Assembly: GCA_031255985.1 (NCBI GenBank) | Contig: JAIRRL010000064.1 | Location: forward strand, 1-24,076 | Origin: Gracilibacteraceae bacterium | GTDB taxonomy: Bacteria; Bacillota; Desulfitobacteriia; Desulfitobacteriales; Syntrophobotulaceae | DNA: 24,076 nucleotides | Reading direction: 5' to 3' | In this document: piece by piece, positions 14,953 through 22,728 of the stretch | Numbering within the stretch: the first letter of the stretch is position 1 | How the letters are laid out: each line of letters starts with the position of its first letter | The notes under the pieces: model-generated | The model's input: the letters and a program-made list of their open reading frames with translations, nothing else | Databases searched by the model: none | What the model was told of the DNA's origin: nothing | Made by a program: the position numbers and the translations under genes

Positions 14953-16257
14953 TTACCCCCGCCGCCGATGGTCAAACACGCGCTGGGCTTTGCCCGTGGT
15001 TCTCTCCAGCGATCCGGGCTGCACGAGCCGGATTTTGGCGTTCAAAGCCAAAGTGGCATAAATATTGCGCTGGATGGCGGCGGACAATTCCTCCAATTGA
15101 AAATACGGCTCCAAAAGATCGGAAGACGCCAGCTCCACGGAAATTTCCAGCTCGTCCAGCGCCCCGCGCCGGTGAACGTCGATCCGGTAATAGGGGGCGA
15201 TGCCTTCGGAATTGATGAGTACGCTCTCGATCTGGGAGGGGAACACGTTCACGCCGCGGATGATGAGCATGTCGTCCGTCCGGCCGCTTATCCTGCGCAT
15301 CCGCGCCGTCGTGCGCCCGCAGGCGCACGGTTCGGGATACAGGCGCGAGATGTCTTTCGTGCGAAAACGGATGACGGGGAAAGCCTCCTTGGTCAAAGAA
15401 GTAAAAACGAGTTCGCCTTCTTCCCCCGGCGGCAGGACAGAACCCGTCTCCGGATCGATCGTTTCCACGATAAAATGATCTTCCGCGATGTGCATCCCGG
15501 CGCGGCAGTGACATTCGCCGCTCACGCCCGGCCCCATCATCTCGGTCAGGCCGTAATTGTCGGTGGCCGTAATCCGCAGCCGCTTCTCTATTTCCGTCCG
15601 CATTTCCTCCGACCACGGCTCCGAGCCGAAAAGGCCGAGCCGCAACTGCCAGTGGGCGGGGTCGATCCCCTGTTTTTCCGCTTCTTCCCCCAGATAGAGG
15701 GCGTAACCGGGCGTGGCGATCAGAACCGTCGCGGCAAAATCGCGTATGAGCATGAGCTGACGGGCGGTATTGCCCCCGGAGGCGGGAATTACCGCGGCTC
15801 CGACGCGCTCCAGGCCGTAATGAAGGCCGAAGCCGCCCGTGAACAGGCCGTAGTTAAAGGCGATCTGCGCCGTGTCCTCGCTTGTCACCCCCGCCAGCGT
15901 GACCATGCGCGCCGTCAGTTCCGTCCAGTTTTCCATATCCCGGCGCGTATAACCGACCACGACGGGCCGCCCGGTCGTGCCGGACGAGGCGTGCAAACGC
16001 ACTATTTCCCGCCGCGGCGCCGCAAAGAGACCAAAGGGGTAATAATCGCGCAGATCATCTTTGGTGAGAAAAGGCAAATTGGCTAAATCTTCAATCTTTT
16101 GTAAATGCTGGGGCCTAAAGCCTATTTTGTCAAAAGCTTCTTTGTAATAAGGAACTTTTTCATAAACATAACGCACCGTATGCCGCAGCCGCTCCAGTTG
16201 CAGGGCGGCCAGGCGCGACCGCGGCATACACTCGTTTTCCCTGTCCCATATATTCAT
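14953..16257 (-). CDS. paaK: phenylacetate-CoA ligase family, AMP-forming (434 aa)
   Basis: This adenylate-forming enzyme joins arylacetates and CoA, or runs in the direction that recovers ATP from aryl-acetyl-CoA. Family motifs are all present: HASSGTTGRPVV (89-100) for phosphate binding, YGLTEMMGPG (235-244), GRTDDMLIIRGVNVFPSQIE (325-344), and the C-terminal ERTTGKAQRV with the likely catalytic lysine. Size is normal for PaaK. Placement directly before iorAB is a recurrent arrangement in anaerobes and supports action on indoleacetate, phenylacetate or related acids produced from amino acids. The ATG at 16257 has GGAGGG 12 nt upstream, a rather long spacing. Exact aryl substrate cannot be told from sequence. 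Confidence 0.95.
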   Translation of the reverse strand: MNIWDRENECMPRSRLAALQLERLRHTVRYVYEKVPYYKEAFDKIGFRPQHLQKIEDLANLPFLTKDDLRDYYPFGLFAAPRREIVRLHASSGTTGRPVVVGYTRRDMENWTELTARMVTLAGVTSEDTAQIAFNYGLFTGGFGLHYGLERVGAAVIPASGGNTARQLMLIRDFAATVLIATPGYALYLGEEAEKQGIDPAHWQLRLGLFGSEPWSEEMRTEIEKRLRITATDNYGLTEMMGPGVSGECHCRAGMHIAEDHFIVETIDPETGSVLPPGEEGELVFTSLTKEAFPVIRFRTKDISRLYPEPCACGRTTARMRRISGRTDDMLIIRGVNVFPSQIESVLINSEGIAPYYRIDVHRRGALDELEISVELASSDLLEPYFQLEELSAAIQRNIYATLALNAKIRLVQPGSLERTTGKAQRVFDHRRRG

Positions 16258-16301
16258 TTGTGCTGGAATCCCTCCATTCTACTGTACCGCCGTCCTCGGA
16301 T

Positions 16302-16610
16302 TCAGCGTTCTTCCTCCTGTTCTCCGCTCAGGAAATGGCGTATTTCTTCCTCTGTCAGGCTTTGATAGGCGGCGGTTCCGCCGCCGCGCGGGGCGCCGGC
16401 TTCCGCCAGATCCAGCGCAGCCAGCACTTCTCTTGCTTTCAGCAGTTCGGCGTAATCACGGATGGAAATAATGACGGCTTGAGGCTTGTTGTTTTTCACA
16501 ACAAAAAAAGGCAGCCCGGTTTCATCCACTGTCTGCATTACTTTGGACGCCTGCCCCCGTCCGAGTTCAGAAACGGAGATCATCCGCTCAAACACCTGGC
16601 GCAAATCCAT
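16302..16610 (-). CDS. Phd/YefM-family antitoxin-like protein, no toxin partner (102 aa)
   Basis: The N-terminal half (MISVSELGRGQASKVMQTV, then GLPFFVVKNNKPQAVIISIRDYAELLK) has the Phd/YefM antitoxin fold: a short DNA-binding dimerisation domain ending in the AVIxSxxDYxxL signature. The C-terminal tail is acidic and ends EEIRHFLSGEQEEER, as expected for a flexible toxin-neutralising segment. The start is set by GGAGGTGA just before the ATG. No RelE, Doc or PIN toxin lies on either side: a GNAT enzyme is upstream and paaK is 44 bp downstream. It has its own strong promoter. It may be an orphan autoregulator of the paaK-iorAB cluster, an antitoxin acting on a distant toxin, or a relic. Confidence 0.8.
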   Translation of the reverse strand: MDLRQVFERMISVSELGRGQASKVMQTVDETGLPFFVVKNNKPQAVIISIRDYAELLKAREVLAALDLAEAGAPRGGGTAAYQSLTEEEIRHFLSGEQEEER

Positions 16611-16658
16611 TATCTCACCTCCGAGATTTTACGCTGCCGGAATTTCCGCTGTAAAATA

Positions 16659-16687
16659 ATTATAGCTTTTTTTCCGGGGTTTGGCAA
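16659..16687 (-). promoter_or_regulatory. sigma-A promoter of antitoxin-paaK-iorAB
   Basis: On the minus strand TTGCCA (16682-16687) and a perfect TATAAT (16659-16664) are spaced by exactly 17 bp. It overlaps the last codons of the upstream GNAT gene and would drive the antitoxin-like gene and probably paaK-iorA-iorB. Confidence 0.75.
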
Positions 16688-17211
16688 TCGGTCAGGCTGA
16701 ATTCCTTTTTCAGCAGGGCAAAAATCAGGCCGTGTCTATATTCGCCTTCGACATAATAGGCTTCCCGCAATGTTCCTTCCAGGACGAAACCGGCGCGCCG
16801 GTAACAGGCCGCCGCTCTGGCGTTGCCGTCCCAAGTCTCGGCGGTGAGACGGCGAAAATTGCATTGACGGAAAAGATAAGCGCAAAAGATACGCAGCGCG
16901 TCGGCGCCGAGACCGCGCCCCCAGGTTTCCGGCCGCCCCAGCCCCAGAAACAGGCGGGCGGAGCGGGCCGGCGGGTTTACCTGGTCAAATCCGACCGTGC
17001 CGATCAGTTCATCCGCGCCGTCCACTATGGCGTAGCGGTTCGGATCTTCCTCGTAAAAACGGGCCTCTATTTCCTCGCGGCGCAAAAACGACGCCGGCGG
17101 CCAACCGCCGCTCACCGCCAGGGCAAAGACAGGATCGCCGTACCAACGGTAAAGCTGTTCCAGATCGTCTATTTCCAAAGGCCGGATTCGCGTTTTTTTC
17201 CCTCTGAGCAT
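16660..17211 (-). CDS. GNAT-family N-acetyltransferase, RimJ/RimL-like (183 aa)
   Basis: This is a cytoplasmic acetyl-CoA-dependent acyltransferase of the RimJ/RimL-type branch. The start KKTRIRPLEIDDLEQLYRW is typical, and the acetyl-CoA binding motif A is visible as GLGRPETWGRGLGADALRIF (about 92-111). NARAAACYRRAGFVLEGTLRE (about 129-149) is the closing alpha4/beta7 signature. Length is normal. The ATG at 17211 is the first codon after an in-frame stop, but its best ribosome site (GGGGGTGA) is about 15 nt away, so translation may be weak. Substrate is unknown; these enzymes modify ribosomal proteins, antibiotics or small amines. It lies 70 bp downstream of the PBP gene and may be read through from it. 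Confidence 0.88.
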   Translation of the reverse strand: MLRGKKTRIRPLEIDDLEQLYRWYGDPVFALAVSGGWPPASFLRREEIEARFYEEDPNRYAIVDGADELIGTVGFDQVNPPARSARLFLGLGRPETWGRGLGADALRIFCAYLFRQCNFRRLTAETWDGNARAAACYRRAGFVLEGTLREAYYVEGEYRHGLIFALLKKEFSLTDCQTPEKKL

Positions 17212-17281
17212 AGCGGTAGTTACCGTTCACCCCCTCTTATCCCCGGCGCCCGCAGGGAATACTACCCGCGGCGGACAGCGT

Positions 17282-19432
17282 TTATTGTCCGAACATCACT
17301 TCCACCACGTCGCCGCGGTTGACGATCGCGCCGGCGGCCGGGAACTGCTCCACCGCCAGGCCGCTGCCCCGGAAGCGGTAGAGCAGCTCGGTTTCAGCCA
17401 GCCTTTCCCCGACCTGTTTCATTGTCAGGCCGATGAGAGAGGGAACCGCCACTTCCCCTTCCCCCGGCGGAGCGGGAGGTTCCGCCAGCGGGAAGGTCTC
17501 GCTCAGGGCGAGAGGGCCGGTAACTCCGGGCGTCGTGTACAGCCAGTCGTCCAAAGCGTCCGGCGTACTCCCGTCAACCGGGATGCCGTAATATTGCAAG
17601 GCTCCTTCCAGAATGTTTTTCACCCGCGGCCCCGCCAGCGCGCTCCCTTGCGGTTTGACGCCCTGGGGCGAGTCGATGACGAACAAAACGGCGATGCGGG
17701 GATTCTCCGCCGGGGCAATAGCCATAAAAGAAACGATGTAATCGGATTCCAGGTACTGGCCGCTGACCGGGTCAATTTTCTGGGCCGTGCCGGTTTTGCC
17801 GGCCACGCGGATGCCGGGAATTCTCACCCGGCTGCCGGTACCGTTTTCCACCACCTGCTCCAACATAGCCATGACCTCTTTGGCCGTCGTAGCGGAAATC
17901 ACCTGCCGCTTGACTTCCGGCGCCGTTTGCCGCAGCGGCTGCCCGCCGTCGTCCAGCACCGCGTCCAGAATATAAGGCTGGTAAAGATAGCCGCCGTTAG
18001 CGACGGCGCAGGCGGCGGAGAGCAATTGCAGCGGCGTCGTCAGATTAGCCTGGCCAAAAGCCATGGTCGCCATGTCGATATTGCGTATGTTGTCATATTT
18101 TACCAACATACCCCGTTCCTCGCCGCCCAAATCCACGCCGGTACGCTCGCCGAAGCCGAAAGCCTGGAGATAAAGGCGGAACAAGTCCCGCCCGATCAAC
18201 ATGCCGACTTGGCCGAAAACGACGTTGGACGAGTCCAGCATGGCCCTGGCCAGCGTTATGTCGCCGTGGGCGGTGATATCAGAATCCCAGTTCCTGATGG
18301 TATCCGGGCCGATGGTCAAAAAGCCCGGATCGCTGAACAAACGGTCGTTTGACACGATCTGTTCCTCGATTGCCATAGCGGCCGTAATGATTTTGAAGGT
18401 GGAGCCTGGCTCGTAAGTCATGCTGGTCGGGAGATTGCGGTAGTTTTCCGGATCCGTGCCGGCAAATTCAGCCGGATCAAAGGTCGGGCGAGAAGCGCTG
18501 GCCAAAATCCTGCCGCTCATGGGGTCGATCGCCAGGCCGCAGGCTCTGAGCGGGTTACATTCCTCCATCGCTATGTCCAGTTCTTTTTCCAGCAAATGCT
18601 GGATCGTCGCGTCCAAAGTCAGGCGGAGGGAATAGGCGCCGTTTATGAGCGGCAAATCACTGTCCGGCCCGGTTCGTCCGTTCAGGATTTCGTTATAATA
18701 AGCCTCAACGCCCGCCGCGCCGTTGCCGTCGTCTTTGACAAAGCCCACGACGCCCGCGCCGAGACTGCCCATCGGATAATGCCGCTTATATGAGGGCGTC
18801 ACCCCAAAGCCGATATTGAGCAGATTTAATTTCTCTTTTTTCTCTTTTTCAGCGTTTTCAGCGTCTTCGCCGCTTTCGCTGTCTTCACCGTTTTCGCCGC
18901 TCTCAGCGCTCCCGCCGCTCCCGTCCTTTTCGCCGTTTTCGTCCTTCGCCTCAATTTTCATGCCCAGCAAAGTTTGATCCACCTGGCGCAATTTATCGGC
19001 GACCTCCGTCGGCGCTTGCTTGATCAGCGGAACGTATTCTCCTTCCGCTTGCAACTTGGTTAATATTTCTTCTTTTTCCATTTCAAGGATGACGGCCAAC
19101 CCCTCGGCCAATCCATCTACCGTCAGACCGCGGTCGTTGAAACTTCCCCTCAGGTAGCGGCGCAAATATGCCGGATCGACGAAGACGTCGTAAGAGCGGA
19201 TGCTTTTGGCCAAAATATTATTCTGAGCGTCCACAATCGCGCCGCGCCCCACCACGGCGATCCGAGACGCCTGGCGCAGTTCTTCCGCCTCCCGCCGGAT
19301 ATTTTTGTCGTCGATCACCTGCAAATAAAAGAGCCGCCCGGCGATCATAACGAAGATCAAAACGATCAAGTAATGAACGACGCGCTCGCGCCGGCGCAGG
19401 AGCCGGCGGACGTCCTTGCCGGCAGCCCTCAC
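17282..19432 (-). CDS. SpoVD/FtsI-type class B penicillin-binding protein with PASTA domain (716 aa)
   Basis: This is a membrane-anchored DD-transpeptidase that cross-links septal or spore-cortex peptidoglycan. One membrane helix (about residues 20-40, HYLIVLIFVMIAGRLFYLQV) is followed by the dimerisation domain (GRGAIVDAQNNILA), then the transpeptidase with SxxK serine at 344 (GSTFK), SSN at 401-403 and KTG at 546-548, all intact. A single PASTA domain closes the protein (VPSLIGLTMKQVGERL). A highly acidic, Gly/Ser/Glu-rich insertion at about 163-201 is unusual. GTG at 19432 is chosen: GGGGAG is 7 nt upstream and the codon forms a GTGA overlap with the rhomboid stop; the TTG at 19459 would add 9 residues. 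Whether it is the division (FtsI) or sporulation (SpoVD) paralogue cannot be decided here. Confidence 0.93.
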   Translation of the reverse strand: MRAAGKDVRRLLRRRERVVHYLIVLIFVMIAGRLFYLQVIDDKNIRREAEELRQASRIAVVGRGAIVDAQNNILAKSIRSYDVFVDPAYLRRYLRGSFNDRGLTVDGLAEGLAVILEMEKEEILTKLQAEGEYVPLIKQAPTEVADKLRQVDQTLLGMKIEAKDENGEKDGSGGSAESGENGEDSESGEDAENAEKEKKEKLNLLNIGFGVTPSYKRHYPMGSLGAGVVGFVKDDGNGAAGVEAYYNEILNGRTGPDSDLPLINGAYSLRLTLDATIQHLLEKELDIAMEECNPLRACGLAIDPMSGRILASASRPTFDPAEFAGTDPENYRNLPTSMTYEPGSTFKIITAAMAIEEQIVSNDRLFSDPGFLTIGPDTIRNWDSDITAHGDITLARAMLDSSNVVFGQVGMLIGRDLFRLYLQAFGFGERTGVDLGGEERGMLVKYDNIRNIDMATMAFGQANLTTPLQLLSAACAVANGGYLYQPYILDAVLDDGGQPLRQTAPEVKRQVISATTAKEVMAMLEQVVENGTGSRVRIPGIRVAGKTGTAQKIDPVSGQYLESDYIVSFMAIAPAENPRIAVLFVIDSPQGVKPQGSALAGPRVKNILEGALQYYGIPVDGSTPDALDDWLYTTPGVTGPLALSETFPLAEPPAPPGEGEVAVPSLIGLTMKQVGERLAETELLYRFRGSGLAVEQFPAAGAIVNRGDVVEVMFGQ
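18830..18946 (-). other. acidic low-complexity insertion in the PBP
   Basis: Codons for a stretch of roughly 39 residues made almost only of E, D, G, S, N, K and A lie between the second half of the dimerisation domain and the region preceding the transpeptidase. The repeats of ESGE/ENGED-like units and GAA/GGC-like codons suggest expansion by slippage. The reading frame is preserved. Confidence 0.8.
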
Positions 19433-20058
19433 CGGTCGTCTCCCCAATCGTTGCTCCAATCAACCCGCCGGATGGGAGGAAAAATACGGCGGCGGAGCAG
19501 GGCGCCCAGGATGATGCCCGCGATCAGTCCGCCCAAATGGGCGCTGTTATCAATTCTGGGCATCATTATCCCGATAAACAAGTTTATGGCCGCAATTATT
19601 AGAAAATTCTGCAAAATACCGGAGCGCCAAAAAGCGCGGTCGCGCCAGCCGTAAGCGATCAGCGCCCCTAAAACGCCGAACACCGCGCCGGAAGCGCCGA
19701 CCGACACCATTGTTTCATGCCGGTGGAGAAAAAAACTGAGCCAGGAACCGCACAGGCCCGCGCCAAAATAAATTATCAGAAAACGGCCGTGGCCGAACAG
19801 AATTTCCGCCTGCCGCCCCAAAGCCAAAAGGGCGTAAGAATTAAATAAAATATGCATAACCCCGCTATGGAGGAACATACAGGTAAAAAGGCGCCAATAT
19901 TCGCCTCTGTCCTGCACCAAGTCGGTGACGCTCGCCCCAAAACGGACGAGCGTCCGCACGTTGGACGAACCGCCGGCGAAAGTCAGCAGAATAAACATGA
20001 AGGCGCAAACGGCGATCAGGCCGTAAGTGACAAAAGTGTCGCGCGAATTGAATCTCAT
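19429..20058 (-). CDS. rhomboid-family intramembrane serine protease (209 aa)
   Basis: This polytopic membrane protein has the rhomboid catalytic pair: Ser123 in VGASGAVFG and His174 in NSAHLGGLIAG. The oxyanion motif HSGVMHILFN (His69, Asn73) and the L1-type WRLFTCMFLH are also present. About six hydrophobic segments are seen between residues 8 and 188, the normal minimal rhomboid core. The ATG at 20058 has GGGAGG 9 nt upstream. The gene starts 4 bp after the trxB stop and its stop overlaps the GTG of the PBP gene, so all three are probably one translationally coupled unit. Substrate unknown; the context may suggest cleavage of an envelope or division protein (inference). Confidence 0.93.
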   Translation of the reverse strand: MRFNSRDTFVTYGLIAVCAFMFILLTFAGGSSNVRTLVRFGASVTDLVQDRGEYWRLFTCMFLHSGVMHILFNSYALLALGRQAEILFGHGRFLIIYFGAGLCGSWLSFFLHRHETMVSVGASGAVFGVLGALIAYGWRDRAFWRSGILQNFLIIAAINLFIGIMMPRIDNSAHLGGLIAGIILGALLRRRIFPPIRRVDWSNDWGDDR

Positions 20059-20062
20059 GCTC

Positions 20063-20992
20063 TCAGCCCTCCCGCTGGGCCGGGCCGAGACGGCGCGCTA
20101 TTTCCCTGGCGGCAAGCGCCCCGTCGCCGACCGCCGTCGCCACTTGCCGGAACGGCGTGTCGCGCGCGTCGCCCGCCGCGAAAACCCCGTCGATGCTCGT
20201 GCGGGCGAAGCCGTCCGTGACGATATAGCCGGCGGGATTTTTCCGCAGATCCGGCGTCGGGAAATCCAGCCGCGGCTCGACCCCGGCGTAAATAAAAACC
20301 CCGTCCACCGGCAGCGTTTTGCGTTCGCCGGTTTCGGCCCGGACAAGGCTCAATCCTTCCACCCGCTTGTCGCCCTGGATTTCCGCCGCCATCCACGGCG
20401 TCAGGAAATCCAGGTTCGCCGCGCTACGGGCTTCGGCCAAAGCGGCCTGATCAGCGCGAAATTCGTTCCGGCGGTGGATGAGGGTGACCTGCCGGGCAAA
20501 GCGGGTCAAATAAAAAGCTTCCTCCACCGCCGCGTTGCCGCCGCCGATAACGGCGAGGCGCTTATTTTTGAAAAACGGCCCGTCACAAACGGCGCAGTAG
20601 GAAACACCCCGGCCGAGGAATTTGTTCTCTCCCGGAATGTTCAGTTTGCGCTGCCTGGCGCCCGTGGCGAGCAGCACGGTCTTCGCTTTGACGGGCTGGG
20701 CGTCGGTAAGAACGAGTTTCAGCTCCCCGTCCGTTTCCAGGCCGCGCGCCGCCGTCGCCGTGAGGAACTCAGCCCCCATTCTCTCCGCCTGGCGATAAAA
20801 ATTTTGCGTCAATTCGTAACCGTTTATCCCTTGGGGAAAACCGGGATAATTGTCGATCCGCTCCGTCAGCGCCGCCTGACCGCCCGGCGCGACCGCATCT
20901 ATGGTCAGAACCCGCAGATCGCCGCGGGCGGCGTATATCGCCGCTGTCAGGCCGGCCGGCCCGGCGCCGATAATAACCGTATCATAAATCAT
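20063..20992 (-). CDS. trxB: thioredoxin-disulfide reductase (309 aa)
   Basis: This FAD- and NADPH-dependent enzyme keeps thioredoxin reduced in the cytoplasm. The FAD motif GAGPAG (9-14), redox-active CAVC (133-136), the second nucleotide-binding motif GGGNAA (150-155), HRRNEFRA (173-180) for NADPH phosphate recognition, and GVFAAGD (269-275) are all in the expected order. Length is typical. The NADPH-site glycine motif has Asn-Ala where Asp-Ser/Thr is common, a conservative change. ATG at 20992 is preceded by GGAG at 8 nt. It is the first gene of trxB-rhomboid-PBP and has its own promoter just after trpS. Confidence 0.95.
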   Translation of the reverse strand: MIYDTVIIGAGPAGLTAAIYAARGDLRVLTIDAVAPGGQAALTERIDNYPGFPQGINGYELTQNFYRQAERMGAEFLTATAARGLETDGELKLVLTDAQPVKAKTVLLATGARQRKLNIPGENKFLGRGVSYCAVCDGPFFKNKRLAVIGGGNAAVEEAFYLTRFARQVTLIHRRNEFRADQAALAEARSAANLDFLTPWMAAEIQGDKRVEGLSLVRAETGERKTLPVDGVFIYAGVEPRLDFPTPDLRKNPAGYIVTDGFARTSIDGVFAAGDARDTPFRQVATAVGDGALAAREIARRLGPAQREG

Positions 20993-21140
20993 CGCTGAGT
21001 CTCCGTCAGTCAGTTGGGTTCCAATCAGTTGGACGCCGGTCGGCCGTCAAGCCGGCTGACGGTCAAGTCGACCGGTTGTCAGACAGCTATCGGCCGGTTA
21101 ATGTCCGGCCTGACATAACTATAACATACGGGCAGCGGGA
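20993..21140 (-). other. short imperfect repeats in the trxB leader
   Basis: The 148 bp between trpS and trxB contain repeated GTCAGTTGG/ATCAGTTGG-like words and several complementary CCGGC/GTCAGCC blocks. One hairpin is GGCCGG (21092-21097) with CCGGCC (21105-21110), loop 7 nt. No riboswitch class is recognised. The leader could fold after transcription from the trxB promoter. Confidence 0.4.
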
Positions 21141-21146
21141 TTACAA
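21118..21146 (-). promoter_or_regulatory. sigma-A promoter of trxB-rhomboid-PBP
   Basis: On the minus strand TTGTAA (21141-21146) and TATAGT (21118-21123) are separated by exactly 17 bp. The -35 overlaps the stop codon region of trpS, giving trxB an independent start with a leader of about 120 nt. Confidence 0.65.
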
Positions 21147-22121
21147 GCCTATGGCGGCTCGCGTGGCCCGCAGGGTTTCGGCCGCCGCCGCCCGCGCTTT
21201 TTCCTGGCCGGCCGCCAGCACCCGCTCGACCCGGTCTCCTTCCTCCCAGTAAGCGCGGCGCTCGCGATAAGGCGCCAGCACCCGGTCGATAGCGGCGGCC
21301 AGTTCTTTTTTGCAGACGGCGCAGCCGACGCGCCCCGCCCGGCAATCCGCTTCCAGCTCCGTTATCCGGTCGGCGGAATATATTTTATGAAACTTATGGG
21401 CGACGCATACTTCCGGGTGGCCGGGATCGTCCTTGCGCACCCTGGCTGGATCTGTGACCATTTGCCGCGTCTGCGCCGCTATCTCCGCCGGAGAAGCGGT
21501 TATGGCGATGGAATTATTGTAACTTTTGCTCATTTTGCGCCCGTCCACTCCCGGCAAAAGCGGCGTCTTGCCCACAAGAGCCTGCGGTTCCGGAAACAGC
21601 GGCCCGTACAAATGGTTGAAGCGGCGAGCCACTTCCCGGCAGAACTCTATATGGGGCAATTGATCCTCGCCCACCGGCACGGCCTCGGCCCGGTAAGCCA
21701 GGATATCGGCGGCCTGCAGCAGCGGATAGCCCAAAAACCCGTACATGCGCAAATCTTTGCCGTCGCGCCCAAGCTGCTGAAGCTGGTCTTTGTAAGTCGG
21801 CACCCGCTCCAGCCAGGACAGGGGCGTGAACATGGAAAAAAGCAGATGCAGTTCCGCGTGTTCTTTTACGGCGGACTGGACAAAAATAGAGCATTTTTCC
21901 GGATCCAAACCGACGCTGAGCCAGTCCAGCGTAATGGAGCGCGCAAGCTCTCGCAGCGGTATTTTATCCTCAAACCCGGTCGTCAGGGCGTGCCAGTCCA
22001 CCACGGCGTAATAGCACTCATATTCATCCTGACGGGCCGCCCAGTTTTGCACAACGCTCAGATGGCCGATGTGCAGAGACCCCGTCGGTCTCATCCCGCT
22101 GAAAATAATTTTTTTGCTCAA
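21141..22121 (-). CDS. trpS: tryptophan-tRNA ligase (326 aa)
   Basis: This class I aminoacyl-tRNA synthetase charges tRNA-Trp. The HIGH motif (residues 17-20, in GSLHIGHL) and KMSKS (196-200) are intact, and the Trp-pocket segments (YAVVDWHALTT, VGEDQLPHIE, GFLGYPLLQAADIL) match the bacterial enzyme. The C-terminal CRAGRVGCAVCKKEL segment is typical of TrpS. The start is TTG at 22121, supported by GGAGGGG 6 nt upstream. A promoter lies 50-80 bp upstream, leaving a leader of only about 45 nt, too short for a T-box. It is monocistronic or reads into the trxB leader. Confidence 0.97.
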   Translation of the reverse strand: MSKKIIFSGMRPTGSLHIGHLSVVQNWAARQDEYECYYAVVDWHALTTGFEDKIPLRELARSITLDWLSVGLDPEKCSIFVQSAVKEHAELHLLFSMFTPLSWLERVPTYKDQLQQLGRDGKDLRMYGFLGYPLLQAADILAYRAEAVPVGEDQLPHIEFCREVARRFNHLYGPLFPEPQALVGKTPLLPGVDGRKMSKSYNNSIAITASPAEIAAQTRQMVTDPARVRKDDPGHPEVCVAHKFHKIYSADRITELEADCRAGRVGCAVCKKELAAAIDRVLAPYRERRAYWEEGDRVERVLAAGQEKARAAAAETLRATRAAIGL

Positions 22122-22174
22122 AAATATCCCCTCCGCTCAAACGGCGCGCGCGCCCGAATCGTCATCTGTATTAT

Positions 22175-22203
22175 ATTATATCATTTTGACGCGGCTTTGA
22201 AAA
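22175..22203 (-). promoter_or_regulatory. sigma-A promoter of trpS
   Basis: On the minus strand a perfect TATAAT (22175-22180) is preceded by TTTTCA (about 22198-22203) at 17 bp. A second overlapping TATAAT begins 5 bp further on. The positions may be off by one base. Confidence 0.6.
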
Positions 22204-22284
22204 GCATAGCCGCCGCTCTAAGGCTGATTACTCTTGATGAATTGTATGAAACCTGAAATCCCGCAAAAATTCCTGAAAATCTTT

Positions 22285-22459
22285 GGCTCTTCATCAGGAT
22301 GGGTGGAAGAAACTCTGACTGCCGCATTGCAATTCCCAGGCTACCGGCATATTGTAATCAGGTTTGTTCCACGACCGCTTGACAGCGGAGTCCTCAGCGG
22401 CATAAAGCCCGGGAAAGGGCATTTGGGGCGGTAATGTTTCCACACATCCTGATGAAGCC
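22285..22459. mobile_element. 175-bp inverted-repeat element, MITE- or IS-remnant-like
   Basis: The left end (22285-22308) and right end (22438-22459) are inverted copies sharing a perfect 12-bp core TTCATCAGGATG (22290-22301; complement at 22445-22456), extended by GTGGAA with one mismatch and by GGCT on the outside with one gap. The short internal part encodes no recognisable transposase. A clear target-site duplication was not found. The GGCTCTTC start resembles the ends of some insertion sequence families, but the family cannot be assigned. Confidence 0.55.
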
Positions 22460-22525
22460 TCAAAATAAATATTTTGGGGGGAAAATCATTTTTTTCGTTT
22501 TTGTTGTCTCCGCGGGACTAATTTG

Positions 22526-22534
22526 TGATATAAT
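22526..22534 (+). promoter_or_regulatory. extended -10 promoter upstream of the LRR gene
   Basis: TGATATAAT (22526-22534) is a TGn extended -10 with perfect TATAAT on the plus strand. The only -35-like sequence (TTGTCT, 22504-22509) is at a long 19-bp spacing. It would give a leader of about 395 nt before the LRR start, including both dyads. Confidence 0.55.
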
Positions 22535-22579
22535 CATGTTAATAACGCCAGGTTAACTCCAGGTAATTGCAACGCGTCC

Positions 22580-22607
22580 ATGTAACACTTTATATGAAAT
22601 GTTACAT
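22580..22607 (+). promoter_or_regulatory. dyad 1, TGTAACA-N12-TGTTACA
   Basis: The 7-bp arms TGTAACA (22581-22587) and TGTTACA (22600-22606) are exact reverse complements, extended by A/T at each outer end to 8 bp, with an AT-rich 12-bp centre. It lies about 40 bp downstream of the extended -10. It is either a transcription-factor site or an RNA hairpin. Confidence 0.6.
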
Positions 22608-22728
22608 AGGGCGCTTTCTTTTAATTTTCCCGCCTTCCCAACCTCCTTTTTTGATTTTTTTCCGCCGCAACGCGCTTCGCTCTTTTTTTCGTTTCCTTAT
22701 TGCCCTTGTCCCGCAAAGGTTTCGGATC

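Noticed and set aside
16258..17281. Toxin gene partner for the Phd/YefM-like protein
   Set aside because: Both flanking genes are complete members of other families (PaaK and GNAT), and no small RelE, Doc or PIN-like frame fits in the gaps.
22122..22180. T-box leader for trpS
   Set aside because: The promoter leaves only about 45 nt of leader, and no specifier stem or T-box consensus is visible.
22234..22434. 66-codon plus-strand frame
   Set aside because: It spans the left end of the inverted-repeat element, has no ribosome site and no recognisable family; kept only as part of the non-coding region.
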